Shown: in pieces, positions 10,005-20,823 of the stretch
Position numbering within the stretch: position 1 is the stretch's first letter
Layout of the letters: every line of letters starts with the position of its first letter
From: Zygnema cylindricum
Taxonomy: Eukaryota > Streptophyta > Zygnematophyceae > Zygnematales > Zygnemataceae
Reading direction: 5' to 3'
Length of the DNA stretch: 49,189 nt
NCBI GenBank assembly: GCA_037447655.1
Contig: JBBHKE010002791.1
Coordinates: forward strand, 54,281-103,469
Notes under the pieces: model-generated
Seen by the model: the letters and a program-made list of their open reading frames with translations, nothing else
What the model was told of the DNA's origin: nothing
Databases searched by the model: none
Translations under genes and position numbers: made by a program

Positions 10005-10960
10005 GGGTATTTTCGCATGTAATCGAAACTTTAGTCTTGTAACTTTGTTTTTAGCTAAGATTCTCTTTACTATTTTCAGAGCATTCGTATGCAAAGAAAT
10101 GAAATCGTTTCTTAAAATAGTGACGGATGTAAACATTGGTGTAATTTGTGACGGTTGTAGACGACTACATAACTCGCGACATATGATGACGTTTACAAAA
10201 CAACGACGGTTGAAGGCCTCTAGCTACTTGTGACATTGTAGATGTTCAGGGTTTGTGACATTTTTACGTCACGCTCAAATTATCACTGTGTCGACGTCAC
10301 AAATTCTAAAAAATTCGGCCTTGGTTTACCGATTGTGTTTTTTTGTCCTTTCTCACTCTACTTGCCATCAAAATACGCCCAAAGATATTAAAAACAAATT
10401 GTTTTTAGAGATCTTTCATTTGGTATCATTATTGACGTTTTCCTTTGTAAGTATAAGGAGATAGAGGCACTAGTTGGAGAGGGAGAGAGAGAGGCACTTT
10501 CAGGGACTTCGCTTTTGCGAAATGGAGTCCGTTGGTCGAGACCCCTCCACGACCCCTATACGGAAAAAAACGCACGGAAAAAAGTCACGCATGGGATGGA
10601 AACGTGCAATGGGTTTTTTTTTGGTACTACGGGCACAAACATTGTCAAAAACTTACGACACGTGCGACAACATCTGCATATTCGCTCGCCTCGTGGAACT
10701 TTATGTAAAATCACCTCGTGAGGTGGTTTTATATAAAGTTTGAAGATGGGTTGGAATGACGCGAATTGGGTCGAATTGCGCTGGACGACAAACTTCACCG
10801 CCATAGACGTCAAACTATAGTACACCTAAAGTTTCAACGTAACGCAACTTGTATGGTGGTAATTTCAAATTTTTGGTAGGCTGGGGATTTTGACGTTTTT
10901 TTCTAAGTTATGGAGGAAACGACAGAAAATAACTGTAATTTAGCACAAGCAAAAATATCC
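10005..10960 (+). mobile_element. Family D Harbinger-type element, copy 1
   Basis: 956 bp bounded by GGGTATTTTCGCATGTAATC and ...GCAAAAATATCC, flanked by TAA at 10002-10004 and 10961-10963. Left interior (GAAACTTTAGTCTTGTAACTTTG) matches, inverted, the right end of the copy at 19750-20759. A 44-bp palindrome lies at 10697-10740. ORFs near the palindrome look alike between copies but change frame, so I do not call them genes. Confidence 0.85.
10697..10740. repeat. Near-perfect 44-bp palindrome of family D
   Basis: Centred on ATCACCTCGTGAGGTGGT with AACTTTATGTAAA arms. The same palindrome sits in the other family D copies at 19170-19213 and 19974-20017. Confidence 0.85.
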
Positions 10961-11050
10961 TAATAGTGATACACGTGCTTAACAAACCCACTCATTGTGG
11001 TTGCCTCACGTTTAAAAGGAAGTATCAAAAGTCGATAAGCCGTTACCTAA

Positions 11051-11825
11051 GGGTTTGTCCCCATGTACTTGTAACTTAGCGAACTTACTTTGTATTTTAG
11101 CGCGGATCCGCCGGACCCGGTTTTCAAGTGTCCCTATGTTTGTAATGACGAAATCGTAACTTACGCATGTGACGATTGTATACGTTAACAATACCTGTGA
11201 CAGCTGTCAACGTCTACAATCTGTGGTCGCACCATATTTTTTGGAACTGCTTGTGAAGTCGCATGTCTTGCCGTGACATTGTAGACGTAGCGCATTCCAA
11301 ACTGTGTCGTTTCACGGTTGAAGACGAGGCGCTTTGCCTTTGCGACTCCTGTACGGTCGACGTGAAATGGCATCTGAATTCGAAGACCCCTGCAAAAAAT
11401 AAATGCGTACTGGACGAAAACGAACAAATCCAAACAAATTGTTTACTTTTAGTTGTCGTATTGGAATGCAAACGGACAAAAAATAGCGAATTATGTACCT
11501 TTATTTGTCCTTAGAAATCGTATGAAAATTTTTGAATATTTCGACACGTGCGAATATATGTTCCTATTTGTTTATAGAAAATCCCTAGTTTTAAAACACA
11601 TAGCGCATGTGTTTTAAAGATAAGGTTCAAGATGACGTTTTTTGTCGTCAAAGTGGGTCGAAAAACACAAGACGACAATTTTCTGTACATCGTAAGTTAG
11701 AGGATGACGCAAATTGTACTCTACAAATTTGCGATTCCTTCATACGGTTGGAACTTAGGCAGTACGGCGCTAAGTTTTACAGCAAACCGACAGAAAAAAG
11801 CCCTTATGCACATGGGGACATACCC
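11051..11825 (+). mobile_element. Family B Harbinger-type MITE, copy 2
   Basis: 775 bp, left end GGGTTTGTCCCCATGTACTTG, right end CACATGGGGACATACCC, flanked by TAA (11048-11050, 11826-11828). The segment TACGGCGCTAAGTTTTAC at 11763-11780 is the uninterrupted version of the site where family D inserted in copy 4. Confidence 0.85.
11263..11514 (+). CDS. Small ORF conserved among family B copies, function unknown
   Basis: 83 codons starting MSCRDIVDV. It is collinear with the ORF in copy 1: RDIV, CLC and VDVKWH are kept in frame. No family is recognised. Lies wholly inside the MITE; the same cautions apply as for 7967-8299. Confidence 0.3.
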   Translation: MSCRDIVDVAHSKLCRFTVEDEALCLCDSCTVDVKWHLNSKTPAKNKCVLDENEQIQTNCLLLVVVLECKRTKNSELCTFICP

Positions 11826-12039
11826 TAAGTCGCGTTGAAACGGGAATGCGCACTCAGATTTGATTCAGAATAACAATAAAGGGTTTGAGGCGAAATCTCT
11901 GTGTTTCCAGAATATGTGATTTCCATAGATGTCTCATTCGTACGGATTTTGACATTTTTACGAAATTTCGTTTTTTTTTTTAGATTTTGAATCTTTCGTT
12001 AAATGCGTATACTTTTCGTACGAATACGTACGGATGTTA

Positions 12040-12345
12040 TGTACGGAAATTTGAAAAAAGAGACGTTTTATTTCCGCGCGCGAAGTTTGAAAGAAATTTG
12101 TACGGTACGGATACAACGTACGGAGATTTCTATAAGTGACGTTTTATTTCCGCGCGCGAAGTTTGAAATAAATTTGTACGGTACGGATACAACGTACGGA
12201 AATTTATAAAAGTGACGTTTTAATTCGGCGCGCGAAGTTTGAAAGAAATTTGTACGGTACGAGTACAACGTACGGAAATTTCTAAAAGTGACGTTTCAAT
12301 TCCGCGCGCGAAGTTTGAAAAAAAATTGTACGATTCATCATTACA
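12040..12345. repeat. 76-bp tandem repeat, about four units
   Basis: The anchor CCGCGCGCGAAGTTTGAA occurs at 12074, 12150, 12226 and 12302, a constant 76-bp period. Each unit also holds TGTACGGTACGGATACAACG. Units differ by a few substitutions. Confidence 0.9.
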
Positions 12346-12416
12346 ACGAAGCCGCCATTGAATCCGCAAAATTGTACGGTTCATCATTACAACGAAGCCG
12401 CCATTGAATCCGCCAT
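12325..12416. repeat. 46-bp direct duplication
   Basis: ATTGTACGATTCATCATTAC followed by AACGAAGCCGCCATTGAATCC is repeated at 12371 with one substitution, directly after the 76-bp array. Confidence 0.85.
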
Positions 12417-12743
12417 TGAAGGCTCGATTGAAGCACGAACACAAGCTTCCACGAACCTCTTCACAGGCGGCCATGTCTAGGCCTTGAGGAGCAGAGTGGG
12501 AGCATCTTAAGGCTCTGAAGGGATATGATGGATTTTTTATTTTCAATTATGATTTTGTCATTATTCAAATTGAAATACAAAAATGGTTATTTATTGTTTC
12601 AATTCTGAATGTATCATTTTTAAGTGTTGACATACAGAAATGGATACTTTTTTTTCAATTGTGATTTTGCCATCATTCAATTTTCACATTCAATGGTTCT
12701 TTTTTGCTTCAATTGTAAATTTGTGAATGCTAACATGTTGTAA

Positions 12744-12940
12744 TAGCGCCGGCATGGCGCAGGGAGGGCGTCGGCGCTGACTTGGCGCCGACAGGAGGCC
12801 GGGAAGACGCCGGCGCGCGCGCTGACAGGGCGTCGGCGCTGCCTCGGAGCCGATGACGAGTCCCGCGCCGAGGCAATCTGGTCGCTGGCGACGTGACAGT
12901 CGGATCGCTGATTGCAGGTTCGGCGTCCAGCGAAGAGACT
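12744..12940. other. GC-rich island with GGCGCC/GCCGGC repeats
   Basis: GCGCCGGC, GGCGCCGAC and GTCGGCGCTG motifs recur within about 150 bp of strongly GC-rich DNA in an AT-rich setting. No ORF or RNA gene is recognised. Confidence 0.7.
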
Positions 12941-14340
12941 GTCGTCGTTGGTTTTCGTTTATAACTTTTGGAATTTTGATTAAGTTGTCATCGTATTTTT
13001 CTTTATCAATTAAACGTTTTACTATTTTTTAATTTTTATTTTTTGTATGGAGTCAAAGTCGGTCAACGCATTTTAAATATTTTGAACTTTGTTTCATGCG
13101 CATATTCGTTTTTTTTTTGGCGTTTCATGCGTGCGTTTTATGCGCATGAGACATCTATGGTGATTTCTGATTACCCTGTACGGTACAATCAAGTTAGAAA
13201 CAATATAAAGAAAATTGAAGTAAAATGGATCGCTATAAAAGTGGCAAATCTTCAGATACGTTACCAAATAAATACCTTTTGTTCAAACCTATTTTACAGC
13301 GCCGCGGCAATTTTTTATTTTTTAGGATTTTGGACTCATGACGTAGAATTAGTATCGATCTTGTCGAATTCAGTCACGCCTACACTATTTTCAGTCCGAA
13401 AATTTGCTTTTTCCGGTAGTATTTTCGCGACAGTATACCGTATAAGAAAATCCTGTAGCGTTTTCGTGATAACATATAGCAAAATCTTGTACGGTATCGT
13501 TTTCGCGCGACAATATATATTAGAAAATCGTAACGAATAGCGTAATCGACAAAAGATGGACAACCAACATAGATAGAAATGATGATTTTGTTTGCGTACG
13601 AAATGCGCCGTACACTAACGAAATTTGAAATTTCTACGCCAAGTTTGCGGGTTGAATTAAATTTTGAATTTAAAAAAAAACAAAAAATTTAAATTTTTGA
13701 ATTAACAAGAAAAATTGATATTGACCATTCGTACACGTGGAAGCGTTACAGTAAGAGGAAATACCATATAGCGATATGATAACGATATGGAGATCCCGTC
13801 GTTAGCGCAAAATGATAACGTACCGGCGAGCATTTTTTATCCGCGCCAGAAAATTGGACCAATAAAACTTTGCCTTCGACCAATATGATTCTGTTCATTA
13901 CCATCATTGCATACAACTGTCGAAAGAAGGGCTCTCTGTCAGAATGGACATTTGCTTTAAGGGCTGAGCCTCCATTGGCTCATAAAATGCCAGTTTTGAG
14001 TCGTGAAAACGCATATTTGCGTTATGATCCACTTGGTCGGTCCAACAGGAGCCGGGTCATACGCGACGGCCATTCCAAACAAAAAGAAAACAAGAGGGAA
14101 GAAAAAAACATATCGTATTGCATCGAGGCCAATTGCACGATATACGACACTGGGATATAGTAATGCGAGTTACGACACACGATACTTGGAAGTTTTTGTA
14201 TCAAGGTTTGAAAGGTCACTTTTAACGCGATACACGCGACTTTTGAATGCGATACATATTCCCTAGAAGGAATATAATGCTAATCAGTTAAAGGAACTAA
14301 CATCGCCACGATACTACCGGAGAAGTTATCGATGAAGGAG
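12941..14340. other. No recognised gene
   Basis: AT-rich DNA with short ORFs at 13043-13540 and 13870-14160 that I cannot assign. Inspection found no TIR pair or conserved motif. Confidence 0.5.
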
Positions 14341-14586
14341 CAGAGGTCGCAAACGGTCAACCGAAACCGTGACCGACCGTTAACCGACCGCCCGCGCCGG
14401 ATCCGGAACGGATTCGGTTACCAAATTTTGGGGGTCGGGCGGTTACGGTCGGTTGACTCACCAGGAAAAAAAAACGGTCAGTTACGGTCGGTCAAACAAA
14501 AAAACCAAAAAAAATGAAAATTTTGTACTTTTTTTTTCCAAATTATTGTTCTTTGTACTTTTGGTATCGTGGAAGTACGTGGCATC

Positions 14587-14806
14587 ATGACTAGCGTCGC
14601 AAATCTGACACAGTACTGTAGTAAGCTATTTATTTCGCAAATCAAAGGGAACGCGACAAAGCGTCGCAAATCTGACACGGTAGTACACTATTCATTTCGA
14701 AAATCTTAGAGAACGCGACAAAGCGTCTCAAATCTGACACGGAAGTACATTATTCATTTCGCAAATCTTAGGCAACGCGACAAAGCGTCGCAAATCTGAC
14801 ACAGTA
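14587..14806. repeat. 62-bp satellite array, left block
   Basis: The anchor GCGTCGCAAATCTGACAC recurs every 62 bp (14661, 14723, 14785). Units contain TTCATTTCGCAAATCTTAGG and GAACGCGACAAA. The first unit has a variant interior, CTGTAGTAAGCTATTTATTTC. Confidence 0.9.
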
Positions 14807-15129
14807 CACCGCGAATCGCTATTAGCGTACATGACGCTAATTGGGGTACCCCTTTTTTTGGGGCAAATTCTCAAATAGAATAAAGTACGCTAAATGTTTT
14901 TGCACGTTATTTGAGGTACCCCGCTCAATACGGTTCATAACTGTAATTTAGTGTCTTTTTAAATAGTGTGGTATACGGACTGCCATATCTGTACTATTTC
15001 GTACCTTATATAATTTAAAAGTACATAAAATATAATAATATATAATTGCGTAGATGTTTTCCGGCATACGCAGATGTCAAAAAAACGCGACGGCGTACTA
15101 TTTGAACAATTTCGTACATATACATGTTT
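14807..15129. mobile_element. TA-flanked insertion splitting the satellite
   Basis: It starts (TA)CACCGCGAATCGCTATTAGCG, the usual MITE end, and ends ...ATACATGTTT(TA). The flanks, CTGACACAG-TA and TA-CTGTAGTAAGC, join into the exact variant unit seen at 14605-14625, which identifies the insertion site. The right end is not an obvious TIR. The interior matches 31800-32030 in inverse orientation (CATACGCAGATGTCAAAAAA, CGCGACGGCGTAC). Confidence 0.75.
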
Positions 15130-15425
15130 TACTGTAGTAAGCTATTTATTTCGCAAATCAAAGGGAACGCGACAAAGCGTCGCAAATCTGACACGGTAGT
15201 ACACTATTCATTTCGAAAATCTTAGGGAACGCGACAAAGCGTCGCAAATCTGACACGCTAGTATAATATTCATTTCGCAAATCTTAGGCAACGCGACAAA
15301 GCGTCGCAAATCTGACACGGTAGTACACTATTCATTTCGCAAATCTTAGAGAACGCGACAAAGCGTCGCAAATCTGACACGGTAGTAACACAATTCATTT
15401 CGCAAATCTTAGGGAACGCGACAAA
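15130..15425. repeat. 62-bp satellite array, right block
   Basis: Anchors at 15177, 15239, 15301 and 15363 keep the 62-bp period. The block begins with the same variant unit as the left block, so one block probably arose by duplication of the other. Confidence 0.9.
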
Positions 15426-15672
15426 TCGTAATTATTGGCTTATTCCGTCGTACATTGATTAATTTTGTCATTTTTCGGTTACGGGCGGGCACGGTTAGTC
15501 GCAAATAATCAAGATTCGGTTAATTTTTTTTTTCGTAAACGACGGTCGGTTAACGGTTAACAATTTTGGAGCGTAACAAAACTCGGTCGGGCGTCGGTTA
15601 CTCAGATTTTGAAAAAAAAACGGTTGGTTTCGGGTATGAAATTTTTTGACTTTTGCGACCTCTGTGAAGGGG

Positions 15673-18240
15673 TAAAACGGAATCGAACCGCAACTATTTA
15701 ACCAGCGTTCCGTAGTAGACGGTTTAATTGTAATGGCTATATCATTCTACGTTGATACCAAGTTGAAACCTTTGGTGACGAATATGAGGGCGCATTAGAT
15801 TGTAGTGTTTATTAATTTAGCAAACAATTCTTATGGTATATGCACAACACCATACATCCAGCTTTTGAGGCGACACTAACTTTTAGAGGGGCGACTTTTG
15901 TCCAAGTTATGGTTTATACGAGCTGGACGGAAAGGGCATAGGCAACATTAAAAACTAGAATCACAAAGTTCTTATATCTATTTGAACTCGAGTTTGCCCA
16001 ACAACGTGATAAGCTATACTATTCACAACATCAAATGGGAGTTAAGTGTCTTGTTGTGTAATATTCTTAATTGGGGAGTTTGTTTAAAATGTGGCGTAGA
16101 GGATACATACTATAAACATTTCCGCTATAAAGTCATCTACTAGGTGGTGGTTGTCTCCTCCAAATAGTTTTTTACACTTAAAGGCACAAATACAAGGCAC
16201 ACAACAAAATTATCTCATGTGGTTCCCTAACCGTTTGAGCGGACTAGAGGATGAGTCCACTCTTTGCGTCAAGTGCCTTTTAATAATGGTTTCGTGCGAT
16301 TGGGCACTCGTTAGTGGAGTTGGAAAAAGTACAAAAAAAATTGTACTTTGCGTGGAAATGAGATAGAAGAAACGCGCATTGACCTCGTGTCATTCAAATC
16401 GCGAGTATAGGTGCATGAGAGGGGGGGGTTGACAAAGTCAAGTTTAATGGATAAAATAAGGGAAACAAAAAGAAACATGGGTTAAATATACAAATTTAAC
16501 ACACCCATGTATACTCATATCCTCGTGTAAAAGGAACCCTCCTTCTTCCAACGAAATATCATAAGGTAATTTATATCTCGTATTTAGCCAGATAGGTGTT
16601 GTGTTGTTCGAATAGAACAAAATGGAAGTAGACTCGACAATTATTTTGTCCAACAACGAGCTTATCTAAGTACCATTGCTTACATGCAAGGGTTGCATAA
16701 GAAAATATATCGATAACACGCTCTGTATAAGGGAATAGCTCGAGCACGTTCAGTTGAATTCTTAATTAAAAATAAACAAGTTAAATTTGACTAACGATAA
16801 ACTTCACTATAACTTGCAAAAGCCGTCATAAAGGCTAACACATGCAGGTAAGGAATCCAAAACCAACTTTTCAAGCTACAACATCAATATGGGGACTAAG
16901 CAATGTCATTCCTTAGGCATTCGATTTGTCGACAACGCTGGAAATGACACTTACACGACTTCTCTTTAAAGGAGCACAATGTGTTCTAAATTATTTTATT
17001 GCAACTCATATGTTAAGTTACACATCCAACGCAAGGTAACATTCTTTTGAAAATCGTCTTTCTTTAAACCGTTACTTTACTTTCGATAGTGTCAATACGA
17101 ACTTGTTATAAAAAATAAATGAAAGCTTATTGTATAGCGTTATAATACCTTGTTGATTTCGGTTTACATGGAGATATGTGTAGTTAATGTTCGTTGATTA
17201 AATTAGTCGTATACAATGTATACCGGATAAAATATATAAATTGGATTTTGTTAGTTCAACAACTCTTAACTTTTGGAAACACGTATCGATATGAAATGCT
17301 AACCTAACCACAACATGTCAAAATTTTCCACTATCCCCTCCGCAAACTATATCTGTTTGATGGAGGTGAAATAACGAAACATTTCTAACCACACGTTTTT
17401 TAGCCCTCTAAGGTAAGTAGTGGGGTACCATAAGAATATTTTTATGAGTTTTATACGTCGTAAAGAATTGAAAATGATTAAATATATATTACCCTCCATT
17501 GACACCATTGTCATCCACGTTTTCTTGTGTTATTTCATGTATAATGGAATTTGTAGTCTTTCCAATTGTCGTCATGGTATTAAGATAGGTACAAGTAAAT
17601 GGGAGGTTGATATGTCTCAACAAACTGTGCGCCTCAAGTGGAGACTCTAAACAACATTGGTTTATCTTACTAGTGAGTCTCTCTAAACCTATTTTAAGAT
17701 GATGCGCCAATAAGACAAGATTTGTGGGGACGCTTGCATTTTCTAAAAGTGTTGTTCCAGTTTGATTTAAAGACGATGCAACTTTTTTAGTCGTGGAGGA
17801 CAAAGCCACTTTCAAACATGTGTGGCACATGACGTCATATGTTAAAAATTTGATACACGAGTTAAGTATTTCAATTTGATCGCATCCTCTCTAACTAGTT
17901 CGTGTGTGTAGAAACGGTTTGTTCAATTTAAAAGCTCATTGTATCCAGAGCAATTTAAAGGGCCAACATTACGTAAAGGATATGAAAAACACAATTATGT
18001 AGAGGTTAAACTATATTATTTTAAACCTCTATCAACATCAAGATTAACGGGAAGCATGGTTGACATCCTTTATCCCTTCGCTTTCCTGTCCTTCAGGTTT
18101 CGTCTTCATTCTTATGGTTTATGGTTTCTCTCGTCCTTACGCATCGGCATGACCCATCTATGTACACTTTACTTGGCGAGGGCTTTTCGTTCTTTTTAGT
18201 TGTACGATTTTGGTGAAAAGTGATAACCACAAATGACGTG
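15673..18240. other. No recognised gene or element
   Basis: About 2.6 kb of AT-rich DNA. ORFs at 16151-16366 (plus) and 17489-17830 (minus, 113 codons) carry no motif I recognise. It may be decayed transposon sequence; I cannot show that. Confidence 0.45.
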
Positions 18241-18945
18241 TATGTAAGGGTTCGACCCCATGTACTTATAACTTAGCGAACTTACTATGGTTTTTAGCAT
18301 GGATATGGCGGACCAGGATTTCAGGTGTGTCTGTGTCTTTACTCGAAATTGTTACTTAGCTTTGTGACGATTGTACACGTCGACAATTCTTGTGACGGCT
18401 GTAAATGTGTACAATTTGTCTTGGCGCACCAATTTTTTCGAAACTTTTTGAAGCGTCACAAGACACATCGTATTTTTTGAAGCAATTTGGCATGTCCCAT
18501 TTCACTACATGACATCGTAGATGTACAACCTTGGAGCCGTGGCTGTACGACATGCCTTTGCGTAAACCTCTCATGTCCGGCCACCATGACTTTGCTGATT
18601 TTTCACTTTTACGTGAAATGACACTACACCATCGAGGCCCCTTAAAAAAAAACCGTAGAAAGTGCATGTGGACAAAAACTGACAACCGTGTATTTTTTTC
18701 CGTCTTAAAAAATATGAAAACTTTTCACACGTGATAATTTATTTTCATATTTGCGAAAACGGTCCTACTTTATTTAAACACTTTGCGGATGTGGTTTATG
18801 ATAAGTTTGAAGATGACGTGATAGTGGGTCGAAAAAACACAAGACAACAAACTTTGGTACATCATAAGTTCAACGATGACGCAAATTGTACTCTACAAAT
18901 TTGCGATTTCTTCATACGGTCGCAACATAAGCAGTACGGCGCTAA

Positions 18946-19746
18946 GGGCACTTTCCCATGTGCCAAAGTTTTAGTTATTTTGTGTCGTTTTCCTCTATAA
19001 CTTGGAAAAAAAAGAGAAAATTTGCAGCCGTCCCAAAAAAATGAAGTTACCACTGTACAAGTTGCGTTACCTTGAAACTTTATATGTAGTGCAATTTGTG
19101 ATCTATCGCGATGCAATTTGTCGTCTAGCACGTTTCCGCCCACTTTCGCATCCTTCCAGCTCATCATTAAACTTTATATAAAATCACCTCGCGAGGTGAT
19201 TTTAGATAAAGTTCCATGAGGTTAACGAATGGGCAAATGTTGTCGCACGAGTCGGAAGTTTTTGACAATTGTTGTGGGCGGAGTACGAAAAAAAAAACCC
19301 ACTTTACAGCCTGTGCGTGACTTTTTTCCGTATAGGGGCCGTGGAGGGGGTATCGACCAACGGACGCCATTTTGCAAAAGCGAAGTTCGTGAAAGCGCCT
19401 CTTTCTCTCTCCCTCTCCCACTACCGCGTCTATCTCACAATTTTTGCAATGAAAACGTCAATAATGGTAGCAAATGAAAGATTTATAAAAACGATTTCTT
19501 TTGACTATCTTTGGGCGTATTTTGATGGCAAATAGAGTGAGAAAGGACAAAAAAACACAATCGGGAAACCATGGCCGAAAGTTTTAGAATTTGAGACGTT
19601 GGCGCTGTATAGTTGAGCGTGACGTCATAATGTCACAAACCCTAAACATCTACAATGCCTCCAAGTCGACAATGTGGTCTACAGACTTTACGAAGTGACA
19701 GAAACTGCACAGTGTGCGGGTGGACGTCTAAAACTGAAGCCGAGTG
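18946..19746 (-). mobile_element. Family D element, partial copy 2
   Basis: Begins GGGCACTTTCCCATGTGCC after TAA (18943-18945) and runs collinear with copy 3 up to GAAGCCGAGTG, where copy 3 begins. About 1 kb would be expected; the final part of roughly 200 bp is missing. Palindrome at 19170-19213. Confidence 0.8.
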
Positions 19747-19749
19747 TAA

Positions 19750-20759
19750 GGGCACTTTCCCATGTGCTAAAGTTACAGTTGGTTTGTGTCGTTTTCCTCT
19801 ATAACTTGGAAAAAAACGAAAAAATCTGCAGCCGTACCAAAAAATTGAAATTTCCACCGTACAAGTTACGTTACTTTAAAACTTTACATGTACTGCAATT
19901 TGTTGTCTAGCTCGACGCAATTTGTCGTCTAGCGCGTTTGGACCCAATTTCGCGTCCTTCCAACTCATCTTCAAACTATATTTAAAATCACCCCGCGAGG
20001 TGATTTTAAATATACTTCCATGAGGTGAGAGAATAGGCAGATGCTTTCACGTGTCCAAAGTTTTTTACAAATTTTGTGTACGGAGTACAAAAAAAAAATC
20101 CACTTCAAGTTTACAGCCTGTTCATTACTTTTTTCCGTGCGCTTTTTTCCGTACAGGGGCCGTGGAGGGGTCTCAACCAACGGACGCCATTTCGCAAAAG
20201 CGAAGTTTGTGAAAGCGCCTTTCTCTCTCTCCCTCTCCCACTACCGCGTCTATCTCACAATTATTGCAACGAAAAACGTATATAATGGTATCAAATGAAA
20301 GATATCTTAAAACGATTTCTTTTGACTATCTTTGGAAGTAGTTTGATGGGAAGTAGAGTAAGAAAAGACAAAAAACAAACAATCTGGAAACCATGGCGAA
20401 AAGTTTTAGAAGTTGTGACGTCGGCGCTGACGTAGTTGCATGTGACGTGTGTGACGTCACAATGTCACAAACCCTAAACATCTGCAATGCCTCCACGTCG
20501 ACAATGTGTCATACAAACATTGTGAAGTGACAGAAACTGTTCATCGTGTGGATGGACGTCTAAAATTGAAGTCGAGTGGAAGATTCGCAACATTTTGTGT
20601 ACCGTTTATATGTCACATGTTTCGTACATGTCTACGCTTGTCACTTTTGAGGTAAAAAGTTATTTCCGCTTACATTGGAATGCTCTGAAAGCTGTACGAA
20701 GAATCTTTGCTAGAAACAAAGTTACAAGATTAAAGTTTCCATTACATGGGAAAGTGCCC
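19750..20759 (-). mobile_element. Family D element, complete copy 3
   Basis: 1010 bp with ends GGGCACTTTCCCATGTGC and CATTACATGGGAAAGTGCCC, flanked by TAA (19747-19749, 20760-20762). It carries the palindrome at 19974-20017 and a ...CTCTCTCCCTCTCCCACTACCGCG segment shared with copy 2. Confidence 0.85.
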
Positions 20760-20823
20760 TAAGTTTTAAATATTAACGACAAAAAATATCCCATACTTAG
20801 CCACACATGCGGCCGTACCCTAA

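Larger units (their letters stand above)
9802..10978. mobile_element. Family A MITE, copy 3, interrupted by a family D element
   Basis: The left part (9802-10004) begins TACACCACGAATCG and carries the family A interior (GTTGCGATTGAAAGGTAAG). It stops at AACACTAA. The rest of the right TIR (TAATAGTGATACACG) resumes at 10961 after the insertion. Joined across the duplicated TAA, the ends read like the intact copy at 9001-9026. Confidence 0.85.
14341..15664. mobile_element. Non-autonomous hAT-type element carrying a satellite array
   Basis: The ends are CAGAGGTCGCAAA and TTTTGCGACCTCTG in inverted orientation. The flanks are TGAAGGAG (14333-14340) and TGAAGGGG (15665-15672), an 8-bp duplication with one mismatch; 8 bp duplications and CAGAG-type ends are typical of hAT elements. 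Sub-terminal sequence on both sides is full of GGTCGGTTAACGG-like motifs. The centre holds a 62-bp tandem array split by a TA insertion. No transposase is encoded. Confidence 0.75.
18248..20820 (+). mobile_element. Family B Harbinger-type element, copy 4, expanded by family D insertions
   Basis: Left end GGGTTCGACCCCATGTACTTA, right end CACATGCGGCCGTACCC, flanked by TAA (18245-18247, 20821-20823). Family B sequence runs to 18945 (CAGTACGGCGCTAA) and resumes at 20760 (TAAGTTTTAAATATTAACGAC), exactly the split of the contiguous TACGGCGCTAAGTTTTAC found in copy 2. Confidence 0.85.

Noticed and set aside
10474-10743. ORF in family D similar to ORFs at 19421-19167 and 20180-19971
   Set aside because: Alignment of the copies needs frame changes (the PLHDPYTEK-type segment is in another frame in copy 1), so constraint on a protein is unlikely.
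17489-17830. 113-codon minus-strand ORF
   Set aside because: No recognisable motif, no neighbours and ordinary length for chance in this DNA.
18248-18268. GGGTTCGACCCC resembling a tRNA box B
   Set aside because: It is the terminal inverted repeat of family B copy 4, with the matching TAA duplication; no box A or tRNA fold.
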